From Rhyacichthys aspro (taxonomy: Eukaryota; Chordata; Actinopteri; Gobiiformes; Rhyacichthyidae): a stretch of DNA of 64,000 nucleotides. Numbering within the stretch: the first letter of the stretch is position 1; each line of letters opens with the position of its first letter. The position numbers and the translations under genes are program-made. The notes beneath the pieces are model-generated. The model was not told where the DNA came from. It saw only the letters and a list, made by a program, of their open reading frames with translations, and searched no databases. The stretch spans positions 17,322,639 through 17,386,638 of the forward strand of contig CM072163.1 of NCBI GenBank assembly GCA_036850595.1, written 5' to 3'. Shown one piece after another: positions 11,201 through 26,051 of the stretch.

Positions 11201-14200
11201 GTGAGAAGCCTTATAGGATGTAAATAGACATGACAGTACAACAGAGACAGCTGCCACACACATCCTTCAGACTCGATTTATATGTTGAAAATCTATAATT
11301 ACCTCTGGCTCAGTCTTATGAACTAGTCCACATGACTCCACAGTTACAATGGCTTTGTGTGGCCTCAGGTACATAATGACACTCCATGTTATTTTGTGAC
11401 AAAACCACCAGGCCATATCTATGACAGAAACATGGCACAAATGTAGCAATATTCAATATTTTATGCAGGTTTTTGACACAGAGACAGGACTCCCATGAGC
11501 TTCTTGTGTCAAAACGTCAGTTCAGGATGTGTCTTAAAAGACCTTTCAAGTACAAACATTAGGTTTATCATGATTTTCTTGTCTTTTTACTTCAAATCAG
11601 TGGCTTCACTTGTTTTTGTCTGTAAAAGTGCCTAAGCTAAGGTTACATTCATCTGACAAAATATCATGACCATTTCAATTAACATTTGGCACCACATGTA
11701 CTAAGGAAAACTTGGGTTCAATAAAATCTACATATAAATACAATTTTGTTTAATTTATTTTACTTTAAGACAAAATCAAGATGGTTTCGGCTCTAAATAG
11801 AAAGATCAGAAAAAATATTTGTCCATTATTTCAGCTGCAGAAAACTGGCTCTGGGTTTTCTTTCTATGCAGTGTAGCTATGTCTCCACCAATTTAGTCCA
11901 CTGGGAACTTTAAACAATGATTTTAAACATTGATTTTCAGTCCACTTTTACCCAATACATCCAGATAATTCATGTGAGTGGTACATCAGAGTGTGTCCTG
12001 GTTAGCATTTGCTTTGCTGACACCTGCTGGTGCCTCTTTAACAAGAGCAATTAGACTCTCAGTGCTTTGTAGAAAGTCTGCCTCTCTCTCATCCCCAGAC
12101 ACATATATTTTGCCGTGTAGTGGCTTCACCCTAGAGTTTGAAACCACATCTTCCCACTGACAGATTCCCTTATGCTCGGCTGCCTTTTGTTGTTATCTGA
12201 TTAGCTGGAGCGAGAGACCAACCAGGATTCATTTCACTGCTGTCTCTCCTAATTTCATTCCAGTCTGTTGCCCAAACAATGCCTAGAATCTTAAGCCTCT
12301 CCTCATATGTCTTCCACTAACACCACAAAGGAGATGTGTTAGGTGAGAGGTACAGTGCTACCTAACTGCAGTTAACCTCAGGTCGTCACGCTCAAATTTC
12401 AAAGACACCAAGTTGGATATAGCAAACCCACCCATGACATTCACCATTAAAGTGAAAAACACTGATTAGCTGATTACCATGGTTCTAACAGTACGTGGGA
12501 TATATTTATGCAGTTCTTGGGCAGCAGTGGTTAGTATAAAATTATGCACGGAAGCTAAAAGGCTAACATATAGGTGACATACCAGCAAACTAACAGCTAA
12601 TTTGTGTGTATCATAATACAAATATGAGAATTGCTACATATAATGATAAAATAATAAAATAAGTGGAATTGCTGATTGATGAACAGAGATAAAAATTTTG
12701 CATTGTCTTTGAACATTTTTGTGTGTAAAGCTTCTTGGCTGGAGCTAAGGCTTGTGGAGCTAACCCTAGTCTGTTAGGCTCACTGTTGCTGGTGTAATGG
12801 AGCATAAAAGTGGCCCTGGCAAAATTGCTGCAGTTACATTTTTGAGATTTTCTGGACCTCTTCCCAGAACGCTACATCGAAGTCAGTCCACAGACCGCTA
12901 GAGGATCTCAAAAGGCATGTCAATAAAAAGCAGATACTATATTATGTGTACTATATTTAACATTTAAAGCTAAATATGGACCTGAAGCTTGATATAATCT
13001 GATCTAATGCATTGAAAATTCTTAAATCAAATTTATTATGAGATCAATGAGTGATAGCCGAGTCTCAGTAGAGCAATAAACACCATTTATTCCCTGTTTT
13101 ATATGGGCGCAGACAGTTTTTAAAATCCCCCTGTGACCCAGACCGACCCTATGGCTGTAAATGAGCTCATGTGGGTTGTGTCAGTGCAGCGCAAAGGCCT
13201 TTGAAGAGACTTGTTTGAGCCGTAATAATTTGGCCCAACAGGCAGACCTCCGTGTGGATGGAGCAGTGTGCCTCACACAGAGCTGGGGCATATGAGGCTT
13301 TAGGGAGATAACCAGAATTATTGCTAATAAAGCTCTCTGGATTAAAGCATGATTGTGTGTGAGCGGGTGTTTGTGTGACTGAGCTCTCCCTATGATCTGT
13401 TCATGCTCATTTCTTCCATTTTCATAAATGTGCTGGCGCTGTATCCCAGGTCTCTCTCATACAGAAGCACAGTGTGCATTAAAAGATATAAGTCACAACA
13501 AAACAGCCATCAGCCAAACAGCAGCGTGCCTTGGATTTCACATTTATTCATCTGCAGGATTTAAATGAGAAGTGGCACACATCGAGTGGATTTGATGGCT
13601 CAATCAGTGCAAGTTAATTACAGCCTCAGCTGGGAAGAGGCGCAGACAGTGAGGATCACCTAGGCGCAGATTATTGTCGCACTTTTTAGGGTCTCCTGAA
13701 GGGCACATTATGTGAACTAAGAGAAAATGTGGGGAATGTGAGTTTGTGGCGGTGACAGGCTGTTGCAGAAAGCAGCAGGCAAAAACAAAGCTCCTCATTA
13801 GCTATTTGCAACTGTGGGGCATTACTGGCAAGTCACGCCGAGTGAAAAACACAATCAAAGGCACATAAAATGAGGAACATCAATAAACAGGCCCTTCATG
13901 TGACCAATGAGGAAGTAATTAAATTGTGTTGACAAAGTCTGCTCGACCAAAAAGACAACTGTGAAGTCACTTATCTGGATGGTGTCATTTAAAACAAGGC
14001 CAGAAAAAATGTTAATTAGTTCTTCGTCAGCTGTGCCATTGTGCTGCATGTTTCTCAAGAAACCCTTTTGATTCGGCTCTCCTATTTGTGCTGCCTGTTT
14101 TTTCATGATTATAAAGAGCAAGACCTTTCCAGTTTAAAAACTGCTCTATGGAAACAGAGGCTCAGATCATCTGTAGAAAAACATTTCCTGAACAATAACA

Positions 14201-17200
14201 GCAAGTGCAATTAGACTTTCTAGGCGCCACTGTTTAGGGAAGTTACATTTAGTTTCACAAGAACAAAACTTTTGGACAGATTTCAAAACAGGCGGTAACG
14301 TTTTACTGTTGACATTTAATAAAACCAGTGTGATCCTAAATGAATGTTAGCATTAGCACATGGAGATGAATGGGGCACACCAGATGGTCCTATAATTTGA
14401 TTAAGAACCTGTCAAACCTCCGCTGTTTACAATTCTGTAGGGATTTGTTACGTTTTTATTGACATCCATATTTTCTCATCTCCTAGTCTGTTTTGTTTTA
14501 GACTGATAGGTTTAAGGCTTATAATAACAGACACTTGTGTAACAGCAGCACATGTCAGATCCTGTTTTATCTGAGTTTTCATTATAAGGGAGCAGACTGC
14601 AGACCTTAAACTGCACGCTTCTTCAAAAGCTAAGGTGTAATAGCCATTTATCTTAGATTAGACCGTATCATCAGTCTGTCCTTCCTTCAGATGTAATCAA
14701 AGCATGAAGAAAGATTTAGTTGTACACTTTCTGAAAACATTACTTTTCAATTGTCTGTTTTTGTGCTGGGTGGAAAGATATTAAAAAGCATCACCAGGGC
14801 TGGGCATTACATAAGAACTGTTCAAAGACACAGCAGGGGCCTCCCGCTCCATATTGTGTTTTTGTGTAACTAAATGCATACAAAGTGAAATCCCTGTTGG
14901 CTGTGCGGGCCTGAGGAAAAGCCTGGGAGTGCTTTGACAGTCCCACTCAGGTCTTCTGGGAGCGCTCTGCCTCTTTAAAGTCCTGGATCAGAGGGAGGAT
15001 TTCACCAGTGCAGTGTGAATCTGCAGCTCGGGCTGCTGCCATGTCAAGGCGACACCATTGTGAGCACTGCGGACACAACATGAGCAGCACACAGAATTGA
15101 TCTTTATGCCTCATACTGGGAGAGAATGGACTTCAATCAGACATGGAGCTGTAAAAATCCCCACTCCCCCTTAGAATCCTATCACATCTCAGAGAAAAAC
15201 AAACTTTGTTCAATTATCTCAAGTTCAGGTGCTGCAGCTATTTTTTATCTTCGGAGGGTTACAACGGGCTGGAAAAACCTGGTCAGCAGATATAATGTAG
15301 ACCATGACAAGTGAAAAAAGCTTGGATTGGATTTGAACTGGGACAGTAAACTACCACTTGAATTTGAACGTGCAGCCACCATCCTGTCCTGAATAAATAA
15401 ACATTTCCAAATAAACAAAAATTTCCTCATGAGTAAGTTACCTTCATTACTGTTTGAAGACCCCTGTGATTTTACACATTACTCCACTAGTATTCACATG
15501 ACAAAAGCCATAACTGAAACTCTTTTAGTAGGAGGTTTTGCTGCTTGGACAATGCTTCTGACTCATGCAGTGTTCTGACTAACCAGGGGCCTGGGGCGTG
15601 AGCTCTTCAGTTGGTTTGCACCCCCGGGGCCGATCTGGACTCATTAAATCCCAGATGGCCAGGGCAAAGGAGTAGTAGAGTGAATAGCATTCCTCGTCAG
15701 CAGGGTGAGCAGTTGACCAGAAGGGTGCTGGACTGAGCTCAGGACACTAAATGGCAGCTCAGCACTACTAATTGCTAGTCAGGCAAAATGCTTAATTAAC
15801 TGAGTATAAACTTTATTAAGGTAAATGTTACATCACCTACATACATTGACAATAGGTTTTGCATTTGGTTTATGTGTTACTTTACAGAGTTTCAATCTTA
15901 AAAAACATTTGCCTTTCCATAACACTAGATAATGGTTAATGTTAGAATGCAGAACAACATTCATTATTAAACTACATTAATTAAATTTATTCCATGCTAT
16001 TACTCCTTCCTCCAGAACCCCAAGGCTATATCAACAAAAACAACTAATATCCAAAAGACTGAATTATATGAATGTTATTAAGCAGAGTTTTAAAAGGAGC
16101 CATGCCAATTTCTGTTGGTTCCTAATTTTTCAGCTTGCTTTGTTCAATCAAGACCATAAGTAGGACTTTGTCCACATATCAAGTCAAAATGGCCAAAGAG
16201 AGCAGAATCATCAAGTGTGGAGCGTATTATGTCAATAAACAGATGCAATGATCAATGGGACTGTTGAAAAAGGTAGCAGTTCCAAGCGTACAGATGGCGC
16301 TGGCAGAGACAGAATATCATGCACAAATCCTTTTGTTTCTCACAGACCAGCTCACCTCCCACTTAGCAGCCTTACGCCCTCACAACGAACAAATAACAGG
16401 CTGTTCACAGTCACTGGAGCAGAAACCAAGACATGACCGTAAGAGTGTCCTACCCCTCATTTCATTTTAGATTGAAAAGTCCCTCAGTCGGACGTTTAAA
16501 TGACAGTTTCATCAGCAAATCAAAGCTGAAAACACAACCTTGAGAGATTCTATGCAATACTTGTTAGCATGAAGCGGTTTTAATGATGTTTCTATGGCTC
16601 AACACCAATGAAAATCAGACTTCTTTCAAGAGGGGAGAATAGGAAGGTCCTGAAGGAGAGTTCTAGTGCACAGGAGGGCCTCGTAAAGTGAAGAGGAAAA
16701 ATGTTTGGCTTCCTTATTATCAGTGGCAAGCAGGCATCAGGGTGAAACTGAGAGCTTTATGAGTAATAGGATGAAGAGAAGAGCTGTGGGGCTGCTCCTG
16801 TGATTAGTCTATATTTCCTGGGCTTAGGCTGTATTGGCATCCAGAGTTTTTACTTCTCAGTATATCACCTTTTCATTCGCGCACTTGGGAGTTTCTATTG
16901 AAATTGAGTGCCCTGAGGAAATTCGTTTCGTTCCACCAAAAATTAATCAGACACATGAAAATACAGTGATTTGTCCTTGGTGTGTTCCTAAGATGAGGAG
17001 TTGGCTCCATAACAAACTGTTATGGTCGGTTTCTGGTTAAACAAAATATGCAAATGAGATCTGATCCACCAAATCACTCCAACACTCTTGCACTAAACTT
17101 GATCACACTACAAGAACTCTGGGGTATTATTTTCAAAATATTACCTCTTCATTTTCCAACTTCAGTGGATCAACTTACTTACTGCAGGATGAAAATGCAG

Positions 17201-20200
17201 ACTCGGGTCAGTGGTAGAGTCTGTTTTATGTTCCTTCCAACACTGCAGCCTGCCTCCTGCCTGCTGAGACAAAGAAGATTTAAGGCCTTTTCAAATGTAG
17301 ATGTGCTTAAATTGAACTATTATTAATTCGGCTAAGTTTTTAACTGAATGCTGTCTCCATCAAAACATTTTGGACTTCAAATACCATTCCTTTCTCACAG
17401 TAAAAATATGTGCACAGCTGCAATCACAATTTGATTATGGGTGAGTGATTTCTCTCACACAAATGATTAAACTGGTTATTATAACTTTTAATAGGAGTAG
17501 GTGAAAACAGAATTTGCTTCAACAAACACAAAGCCAATCCATGCCCTTTAATAATTCCCCAGAAGAGAGCAGAACATGTAAACTCATCTGATACAGCATT
17601 TAAAAACACCTCCAAATAAAATGTATTCCTTGCCTAATCAATAATTCACATCAGCATAAATAGTACTACGTATTACACATTAATTATAGAAACATCCATT
17701 AAACTGTAATGCATAATAAATAACTGTATATATATAAAGCCTAACTGGCAGCATCCTACTCATCTTATTTGATCTCTTGAATAATTCAGATATGATAATA
17801 ATTTCTTCTACTGTATTGATGGGATGAAGGTGCGTTCCATAGATGACGCCAGTAGATGCATGTTCTAATTTAGCTAAGAAGCTGATCTCATCCATATCTT
17901 TTGATAATCTTGTGTTGCAGCCATGAATGTGAAGCTCTACTGAACAGCGTCATGTTCAAGTGCGACACACTTTGGGGGAGGTTGGTCGGAGTGCCGTGCC
18001 GTTAATGCTTTACCAAAAAGATACATATTAACATAATTAAAGGGTGCACTTTGGAACATAAGGAGACATTAAGTGTAACTCAGGTAGCAATTCAATTAGG
18101 TCTGCTTCCTCTTGTCCCTGATGAGCTCAGTGGGAGGCTGCATCAATGTGTGATTTTGTTTGTGCCTTTTATACTTATTGCTCATTTACTAATAATATTG
18201 GATAATTATTTAATCAAGTTTAGCTCAAATAAATGAGGTGTTTAAGAGCTACATCCTGTTCATTTGAGGCTTTAAGGTGTCTCTTTTTCCAGCCGAGCTG
18301 CTCTGACGTTGTTGCAAAAAGGTCTGTGCGTCTTTGAAGCTACAGATGATGGGAAAAGGTGCCAATGCAACACACACAATGCTCTTGGTTTCATTTTGGA
18401 GCTGAAGAAAAGGTGTTTGCTCAAGACTTTTTATCTCCTGAGGTTTCTTTGTGTCTCGTCTCTGTGCGTGTGCTTCTGTTGTGTTTGTGTGCGAGGTGCT
18501 GAATCTATTGATGTATAAAACTTTGAAGGTGGAGTGAGGAGACATGGTCATGTGAAAGGAGAAAACAACTTGTTGTTCTCACTGCAGGATGAATAATTCT
18601 CTTATGTCAACTTCTATAGAAAGAGTGAGAACAGGTAGGGTTCTTTAAGATTCTGCCACTGTATTCCAACACTCTTTGTTTGTTCAGACAACTTTAAAAA
18701 GAGTTAGAACTACAGTAAAGGACTTCTTAGGTCATGTGAAACTGTAATACAATTTAGTGAAATCTAATGGTGGGTTTGCATACTGCAGCCATCTTGGAAG
18801 ACCTGCCTTTTAAGGGAAATATCCTTTCTACAGCCTGTTGGCAGTGTAGCATCCTAACCCTCTATAGAGACACAGATGTACACTGTGACTGAAACTGTGA
18901 GGATCTTATTGAATACTTTGGCTCATCATGAATACTTTAAAATATGTCTACCAACTCCTGTTCCTTAACCTTTGTGAGCAACATCATGAGGTTATAAGTT
19001 ATGAGATTGCTTATTGCTTTGGGAAAAGAGTGACTTCACCTCCACTAACCTCTCAGAGGAAGTTATTCTGATCCAAAGATGCTTAATGAAAACTACACGT
19101 CAAAAATGGACTACAACAAGCGCAACTTATCCTCCTCCGAGTGTTTGCATATATTCAATTCATATTTCTAAAAGACTCACCAACAGCAACATCTCCAACA
19201 TCAGCTGTAATCCAACCATGGTCCTGGTCAAAAAAATCCACCAAAGCCATATCCATGTGGCTTTAAGTTTCATTTCTCACAAAGCAATATTTTACCACAT
19301 CAAGTTTTTCAGTGAATGATAAAAAGTCAGTCACAAGACGCATGGCTCTAGAGCTGCTTATATGAACTGAGATTTATGCAGATATTTAAGGACCAATGAT
19401 TGATGCAGAGTGACTTCTATCTTATCACACACTCATCACATGGAGATTGGCCGTTTTCAGAAAAGTTTGGATGGTGGTGCATTGGATTGTGGGATGTCAG
19501 TAAACTCTTTATCATTCAGTAAGAAATGTCCAGAGGTTCCTCATTTTCCACATGTTGGTACAGCTTGCAAACTGCCACTAATTCAGAGAAAAAACAGGTT
19601 TCAGGCCACAAAGAAAACAGCTACACAAATCGTTCATCCAAGTAATGCTCTCATTTGATAGTGTTGGATGTATTTTCATGTTTCCTTCTGTAAAGACTGT
19701 TCCTAAGCCTCGACTGTTAGTGTCAGACAGACTCCATGATGCAGCCATGATGTGCCTCCTAATTGGAGAAATAGAGTTTTAATCTGACAAGCCGTCTTGT
19801 GTCGAGATGTCCCTGCCACTGATGCTTTTAATTCTGAATGACACAGCAAATACCTGGCAACAGAGGCTGCGTAATGGAGGCTGACACTTTATCTGCGTTC
19901 TCCCTGTCACCTGCTGTTTTTCTCCTCTGTCATGGATCATGGGATGTTTGACACAAATATTATATAGAAGAATTGTTGACTCTAATAAATGTTAGAAGCT
20001 CTCTAAAGGCACATTAATGGAGATGCAGTGGAAATAGTCATGCCTCATTGCCGCCAACAGCTGTAACATGATGTCTTTGGGTATCTTGCATCAAACTATA
20101 CACACCATCTGTGCCATCAAAATTTTCTGGAATTTGGCCAATTTTCACATGGTTTGACCTTGCCAAAATGTTTTTAACCATAATTGTCATAGAAATTATT

Positions 20201-20374
20201 TTTACTTTTAATTGAAAATAAAAATGTATGCACATGATGTGATGGTCTCTTGACTCAATACAAACAAAACATTCTAAATATATGCTCGTCAGATTTTAGT
20301 CAAAGGTTTCTTTAGGGTATTATGGCCATAACTGAAGTATTCGTAGGAAATATGTTGAAATGAACAAAAATAAA
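8263..20374. other. Long intergenic stretch, nothing recognised
   Basis: About 12 kb of AT-rich sequence with no exon or transposon I can support. Short open frames here (for example 9034-9324, 10453-10680 and 16255-16470) have no homology I recognise and no splice logic. Parts with many TAAT cores and little low-complexity DNA (for example about 13130-13900) could be conserved regulatory DNA, but that needs alignment to other fish. Confidence 0.4.
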
Positions 20375-20625
20375 TTCCTTCATCTTCTACCGCTTAGTTC
20401 GGTTAAGGGTTATGGGTGGCCGCAGCCTATCCCAGCAGCTTCAGGACTGAGCGGAGGTACACCCTGGACAATAGCCATTTGACAACCATTCACTCTCACA
20501 TTAATTTCCTTGGCAATTCACCAATACACACACACACACACACATCTTGTGGGCAGTAGAAGGAAGCCAGAGTACCCTACAATGGTCTTGCTGTGAGGCC
20601 ACTCTGCCACTGTGCACCCCTATAT
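20375..20625 (+). mobile_element. Fish interspersed repeat fragment
   Basis: The order of blocks CTTCTACCGCTTAG, GCAGCCTATCCCAGCAGCTT, GTACACCCTGGACA, CAACCATTCACTCTCACATT, CAATTCACC and GGAAGCCAGAGTACCC matches a very common fish interspersed repeat. A CA microsatellite sits inside it. It is degraded and has no open frame. A second, more decayed copy lies at about 49330-49545. Confidence 0.6.
20526..20544. repeat. (AC)n microsatellite
   Basis: Pure AC dinucleotide run inside the fish interspersed repeat at 20375-20625. Confidence 0.9.
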
Positions 20626-23600
20626 GAACAAAAATGTGAAATAGAATGAAACATGAGATGATATTTTAAATCTAAAAGGCCAATATCACACTGGCAGATT
20701 AATGTGGTACAAAATACTTCTCTGCAGCATAAAGCAGAAAGCAGCCTCCCCAAAGCACACATATATTTCATTCAACTCTGGACTACATATATTATATTGT
20801 GGTTCACTGGAGATATGTGACCTTAGGCTTTTAACACCAGTTTGAGGTCTGAGTAATGTTAGTATGTGACTCATTTTGCAGCCCTTTGACCTTATTAAAA
20901 CTCTGATATGTGACATAAAAAGGCCAGGTATATGTTAGATTTGTTCAAAGCCTGAAGAACACACACTGAGTTCTGTCCTTGCCCCTGTTTAACCTATTAA
21001 CACTGAGAACTTCTGTGTCACAAACAACATGACGGAGGAACACGCTTTAACAATGAATGTGCAATGACATTACACTGCTAATTGCACTCACACACTTCCG
21101 CCTTTGCATTTTAATGGCAGGACAACTATTGTTCTCTGACACATCTGTCACTAATGCCTCATGCAACTCTCTCCATTTGGAGTTATGTATGTTTTCACTG
21201 GCTGCACAGACAAAAGATGCAATGCTCAAAAAGTGTTTGGGTGTTTTGGGTTCCTAAAAAAGAAAAGGATCCATTTTGTGTGCTTTAACAAGTAGTATTC
21301 ACTATTTTAACACTAGAGCAAACCAACTAAAAAGAGTAGATGAAGTGCAAGTGCAGGACATGCCCATTTCAATTCAATCCTAGCAGAGTTTACTTGACTG
21401 AGCTTCAGATAACAGTATTTATGTCTTTGTGGACCACACTAACACAGCAACCATACCAGAGTTTGTATTAATTGGACGAATCAACTAAAGTGTTCTAAAA
21501 GGTTGAATAGAAGGCATCTGGACATAGTTTGGAAATGGAAGATGTTTCGTCCTTCGTCCCAGGAACTTTATGTTTAAGGGAAGTGTCTATAAAAGAAAAA
21601 GTAAAGTCTAAGAGGAACCAAGGAATCAAGTGCAAGATCAAGAGGAGACATGGAGGACAGAATAAGGAGAGTCGGGGACCTCTGTAATCTTTTCCCTTGA
21701 TGAGAAGTTTTGTTGTAAGCTAAAGCTATTCTGCTGAGCTCAATGGTTTCTCAAATTACAGCCAGAGAAAATCAGAGCTTTGCAACATATACCTGATTGC
21801 ACATAAGCCACTTGTTCTCATTGTATTTGATTGCTTCCTTTCTAGTGAACATAAATTACAGATTTGTGATGACTGTTATTTGTAGACCGATACAGCTTCT
21901 GATTACAAAACCTTGTGACATAATATTATGCATGCTTGGGCTCTCTTTTCATTTACTAGTTTTAAAATCCCAAACCCTTAAATCACTGGGGAAAGGGGAA
22001 AAGAACAAATATAACATAAACATCTGCTTCTGGCAGGGATTTAAGGGTTTGGTTGAAGGTTAAAACCTGCGGGGATAACTGCAGTGTGTCCTAAGCTTTA
22101 TCCTTTATCTCTGATGTGTTTTTTTTTTACCTGTGTAAGTTTGAGCTCCCTCCTGCTTGTGATGGAGTGCTGTTGCCTTCACTTCCTCATCCAAGGCGTT
22201 CCTCCCATAAGCCAGCAATCTCCGCCGCATCACAAGAGATTAATGACGTGTCAAGAGCGAAACTGCTGTCAGTCTACAACAGTCAAGAGGGAACACACAA
22301 TCAACACCAGCTTTGGTTTTCAACTCACTTCTTTTGTCTGACTACACTATTCCCGAGTTAGTCCTGGGCTCTATACTACTCTGTACTAGCTGAAGCTACA
22401 CCAGAAATGTCCTTTTAACCATTTAGACCAAACCTGTCTCTCCTCTTTACTATATTCACAGACTTTAGATTTGTTTTTAAATTGATCAATAAAATAAAAC
22501 CCCATTCACAAAAAGCTGGGTCCCTTGGCGTTATGGTGTCACTGCTACAATGTCATGGTTCACAACCCTTCCACCAACAGCAATAGATAAAAGCATACGT
22601 CTTTTACGTGTCAGTGTTATCTGCTGTGTATCTCACGATGACACCACTGAGTGCCTTCCATTAGGGAAGACAGCTTAAATTTGATTTGTTTATCAAGACA
22701 TAATTAAGTGTCTGTCGGCCCCCGGCAGCATCATATCACAGTAAATACCCCTGTCATGTGTCTTTGGCTCCATTAGTCATCAAGCACTCAAAAAACTCAT
22801 CAGACGTCACACACAGCTGTACTCACATTTAGATTGTGTGTACAAATGTTTAATATGAGGAGTATGTAAACTAAAATATGTTAATGTGAAAGGAGGATGT
22901 GAGGGTCAGAGTGGATTCAGTCGTGTGCAGCCCCTCACAGGTAAACATGGATACACATACAGCCCTTTTAAAAAACCTATATGCCAAATGACTTTTGAGA
23001 CAGCGTCTTTCATTCAAGCACAATCTTAAAGACAACACTGAATTGGCTGTAATTGGTGCTGCAGCTTCTTTAATTATAAATTAGTCGATCAGAGCGCTTA
23101 GGTTTGAGACTCCTGTTTTGTAGCATTTAGCCGTAAGTACTTGATGGAGGTTTATTGAACACTTAGGGTGAGGAGCCATTTGCCGGTGCACCAATATGAA
23201 ATTAAACACAGTGGAGATTCGTGTGACACAGTGGGTGCTGAAGCAGAAAACAGTGGGGGACATTATGGGCCACACTCAAATGGAGCATATAATTGCTAAA
23301 TTGACTCCACTAAATATGATCTTTGAGCCCATTAAGACCATGTTACCAGATATTGAGTCTTGATAACACAGTGGCGCTGAATGAACTGTTTGTGAGTGTG
23401 TCCAGTAGTTACCTGTTGAATTAGAGTGTTTGGATAGACAGGTCTGTTATGAGCTGTAGCAGTGTGTTGATGCCAGTGGAGGCCCGTAGGAGCCATTAGT
23501 CAAAGTCAGTGTGCTCATTTGATTACTCCTGTGTGACAGATGGAGCCTCAGTAATAAACAGGAGCTATTATTTATGGAAATGACTTCATGGGTAATTAGC

Positions 23601-24005
23601 AAGATGTGAGCGTGGGCTGATAGTCATCAAAATAATTTTATTTTACCATTGCACTGTACAATAGTGTTTGTGGGTTTCACTGGAAACACATGAACTTGGG
23701 GTGTCATTGCAGGCTCTTTGGAGACCACATGAGTAATTAGACGGGTGTAATGTGTCAGACGGAGCGTTCTGAAATGATTCAAAGACAACATCACAGAGAT
23801 AAAGTTCTTAGACTTTAAGCTTATCTGGGTCTGACCTGGAAAATGATTAGAGCTCAGCTTATCAGAGAGGCAACTGGGGAGAACGACATGAAGGAAAGTG
23901 GAACGAGACAGACACGATAGTATGGAAAAAAACACTATTAGCAGAGTACAGATCAGTCACTAATAAATACTTGTAAATTCAAAATCAAATCAAATCAATC
24001 AAATA
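20626..24005. other. Intergenic, nothing recognised
   Basis: Non-coding sequence. The stretch about 22600-23640 is unusually free of simple repeats and transposon pieces and has several ATTA/TAAT cores, so it is one of the better places to test for conserved regulatory elements. A small ATCAA-rich tract lies at 23978-24003. Confidence 0.4.
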
Positions 24006-24009
24006 TTTC

Positions 24010-24346
24010 ATAAACAAATGGAACTAGAGAGAAAACACTTTGAAAGCACAGCAGTCCACACAGAAGCACCAGGTGCTGATATGAATTGCGGTTGCGGTTG
24101 CTGAACCCTCAGGAAACAGCATGTGCTCCAGCTGCTCTGCCTCGGCCAGGCTGCTTTCAGGGTGGTAGGTGAGAACAGGTACATGTGCTCATGGAGGCAT
24201 TCTGGCCATAGTCCCCTGACAAAGGCCTGGACAGTGAGATCTTCTTGGACCCCCTCGCTGAAATCAGGATACCCACAGTGTGGGTTGTTGGACAAGTTGC
24301 AGCACTTGTCCAGGGAGGTCCCTAACTCCCATGACACAGTAAACAT
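24010..24346 (-). pseudogene. Retrotransposon gag-like fragment, broken
   Basis: The minus frame contains GYPDFSEGVQEDLTVQAFVR, then GLWPECLHEHMY and SPTTLKAA. The order (aromatic-Pro pair, acidic residue, small hydrophobic QAF.RGL.PE.L, then P..L..A) resembles the capsid/gag region of Ty3-type LTR retrotransposons. A frameshift then occurs: the expected Ala/Glu-rich helix continues in another frame near 24125-24150. No protease, reverse transcriptase or integrase is seen nearby, so this is a dead fragment. The family assignment is by pattern only. Confidence 0.45.
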
Positions 24347-24900
24347 AGCATGAATGAGGCAGAGGCTGAATCTGATTCAAAATCAGAGCAACAGTGGATC
24401 ACAGCCGTTAGAATATCCTTTATCAACCCCACTCTGACTGGAATCATAAAATTAACATTTATAGATTTTTACAATTACTGATCATACAGATGTAATAATT
24501 ATCTTACAAATACAATAATTATTGTATGTATCTGGGCTGCGCTGGTCTATCTCGCTTTGTGTCAACTGATCATAAACAGTGGTGGGGCTGTGTTAGATGG
24601 ACTGCACACAGCATGGTGGTGCCTACTCTCTGCTGCCGGTGAGTCCCCTGAGCATCCTCAGTGGGGAGGTGGTGCTCAACCCAGCCTGCTGCTCTTTATG
24701 AGGCCAGTACATCGCAGGCCGATACTCACTTCGTCTGGCCAGCTCCCGGTATCTTCTACTGGGCTGCTCTTCTAACACAACCCGGTGAACCCTCCCCAGA
24801 CTATCTTGACGTGGGCAGTGAGGGAGTGGATTTCCTGTAGTATACTCATTGCTGCTGATACCAATGACACCAATGTGGTAAGCATCGGGTAAAGGGCACA
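24347..24900 (-). other. Possible decayed retroelement flank
   Basis: GC-richer patch (about 24620-24880) immediately 5' of the gag-like fragment on the same strand, with a long minus open frame lacking recognisable motifs. Its position would suit an LTR or leader, but no paired terminal repeat or primer-binding site was found. Confidence 0.2.
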
Positions 24901-26051
24901 AGAAGTGGTGCTTTTATTTTGAACACAACACTGAACAGACTATAGGAGCTGATTCAGGATGCTGCACACTGACTCATGAGTTCACCTGCAACCACAAATT
25001 CAACAACAAGCTGTCCTTTGTCCTTGAGGCCCAGGGCACTGGGACACTACACAGCCCAGGCCACCGGGACACTACAGTATTGAAGGTACCCACAAATCAT
25101 GCAAACTACACAAGGACTACCGAGCAAAAACCATAGAGGTGATTTTCACATTACAGCCTGTAAATGGTGTGTAAAAAGGCAATCTGTTCACCATTACACT
25201 GACCTAAGCACTGACCTCCCACGTCATTTCATCCTTTTGTCTTTGAGAAGCGCTCTGCTTTTCATTTATTATGTCTATTAGAACAACGTTGTGATTAAAA
25301 ACCTATCATAGCTGTTTGTGGAATGCACCAAATAACTTCATTAAGCCTCAGATGGTCCCAGAGAGCACCTCCTGCACCACTTCACTGTAAGAAATGCAAC
25401 ACCACAGCCGTTCTTACTGCCTCCAATTAATAGACCATATTTCACTGCACCTATTACGAACAATCGGTCAAAATAAAAAGGTAGTGCTCCCCTATCAATT
25501 TGTGAAACTGTTTTAAAGGCGTAGCAAAGCTCAACTAAGTTACGCAGCTTGAAGGAAATGGCATAGTGAAAGTACAGTCAGAGCAGAGCGGAATAAGCTA
25601 AACTAAAAAATATATATATACTTTGAGTGCAACTTCATAATGTTATAATAAATTGTTATTTAAAAAGTGTGCAGGAAACAATTCCGTTTCTCTGGGCTTT
25701 ACAATTTACTATTAAATAATTTGGCACAAAGGCCAAAAAGCAGCCCACACATTGAAAATCACTGATCACCAAAGCATAGAAAAGTCATTATGGCAAAACT
25801 TCTACAGAATATTCTATAGAAATACAAACACTTGTCAATTGAACCTACTTTATAATTTTTCAGTATTAAATAAATTTAAAAGCCTATACCAGCTGTTTTA
25901 TTTTACCGTAATATTAGTGCCGTTATATTTCTCAATTACTCAATAAGCTAACGTTGTGCTGTTAGCTTCGTAGCTTGCTTCTTCGCACGTGATTCAATAA
26001 TTTATCAACGTTCAGTCATTTTTTCCACAATTTGTCATATAAGCATCTTAC
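24901..26051. other. Intergenic, nothing recognised
   Basis: AT-rich, with a short TA run near 25607-25620. A short direct repeat, CACTGGGACACTACA and CACCGGGACACTACA, lies at about 25036-25076. Confidence 0.4.
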
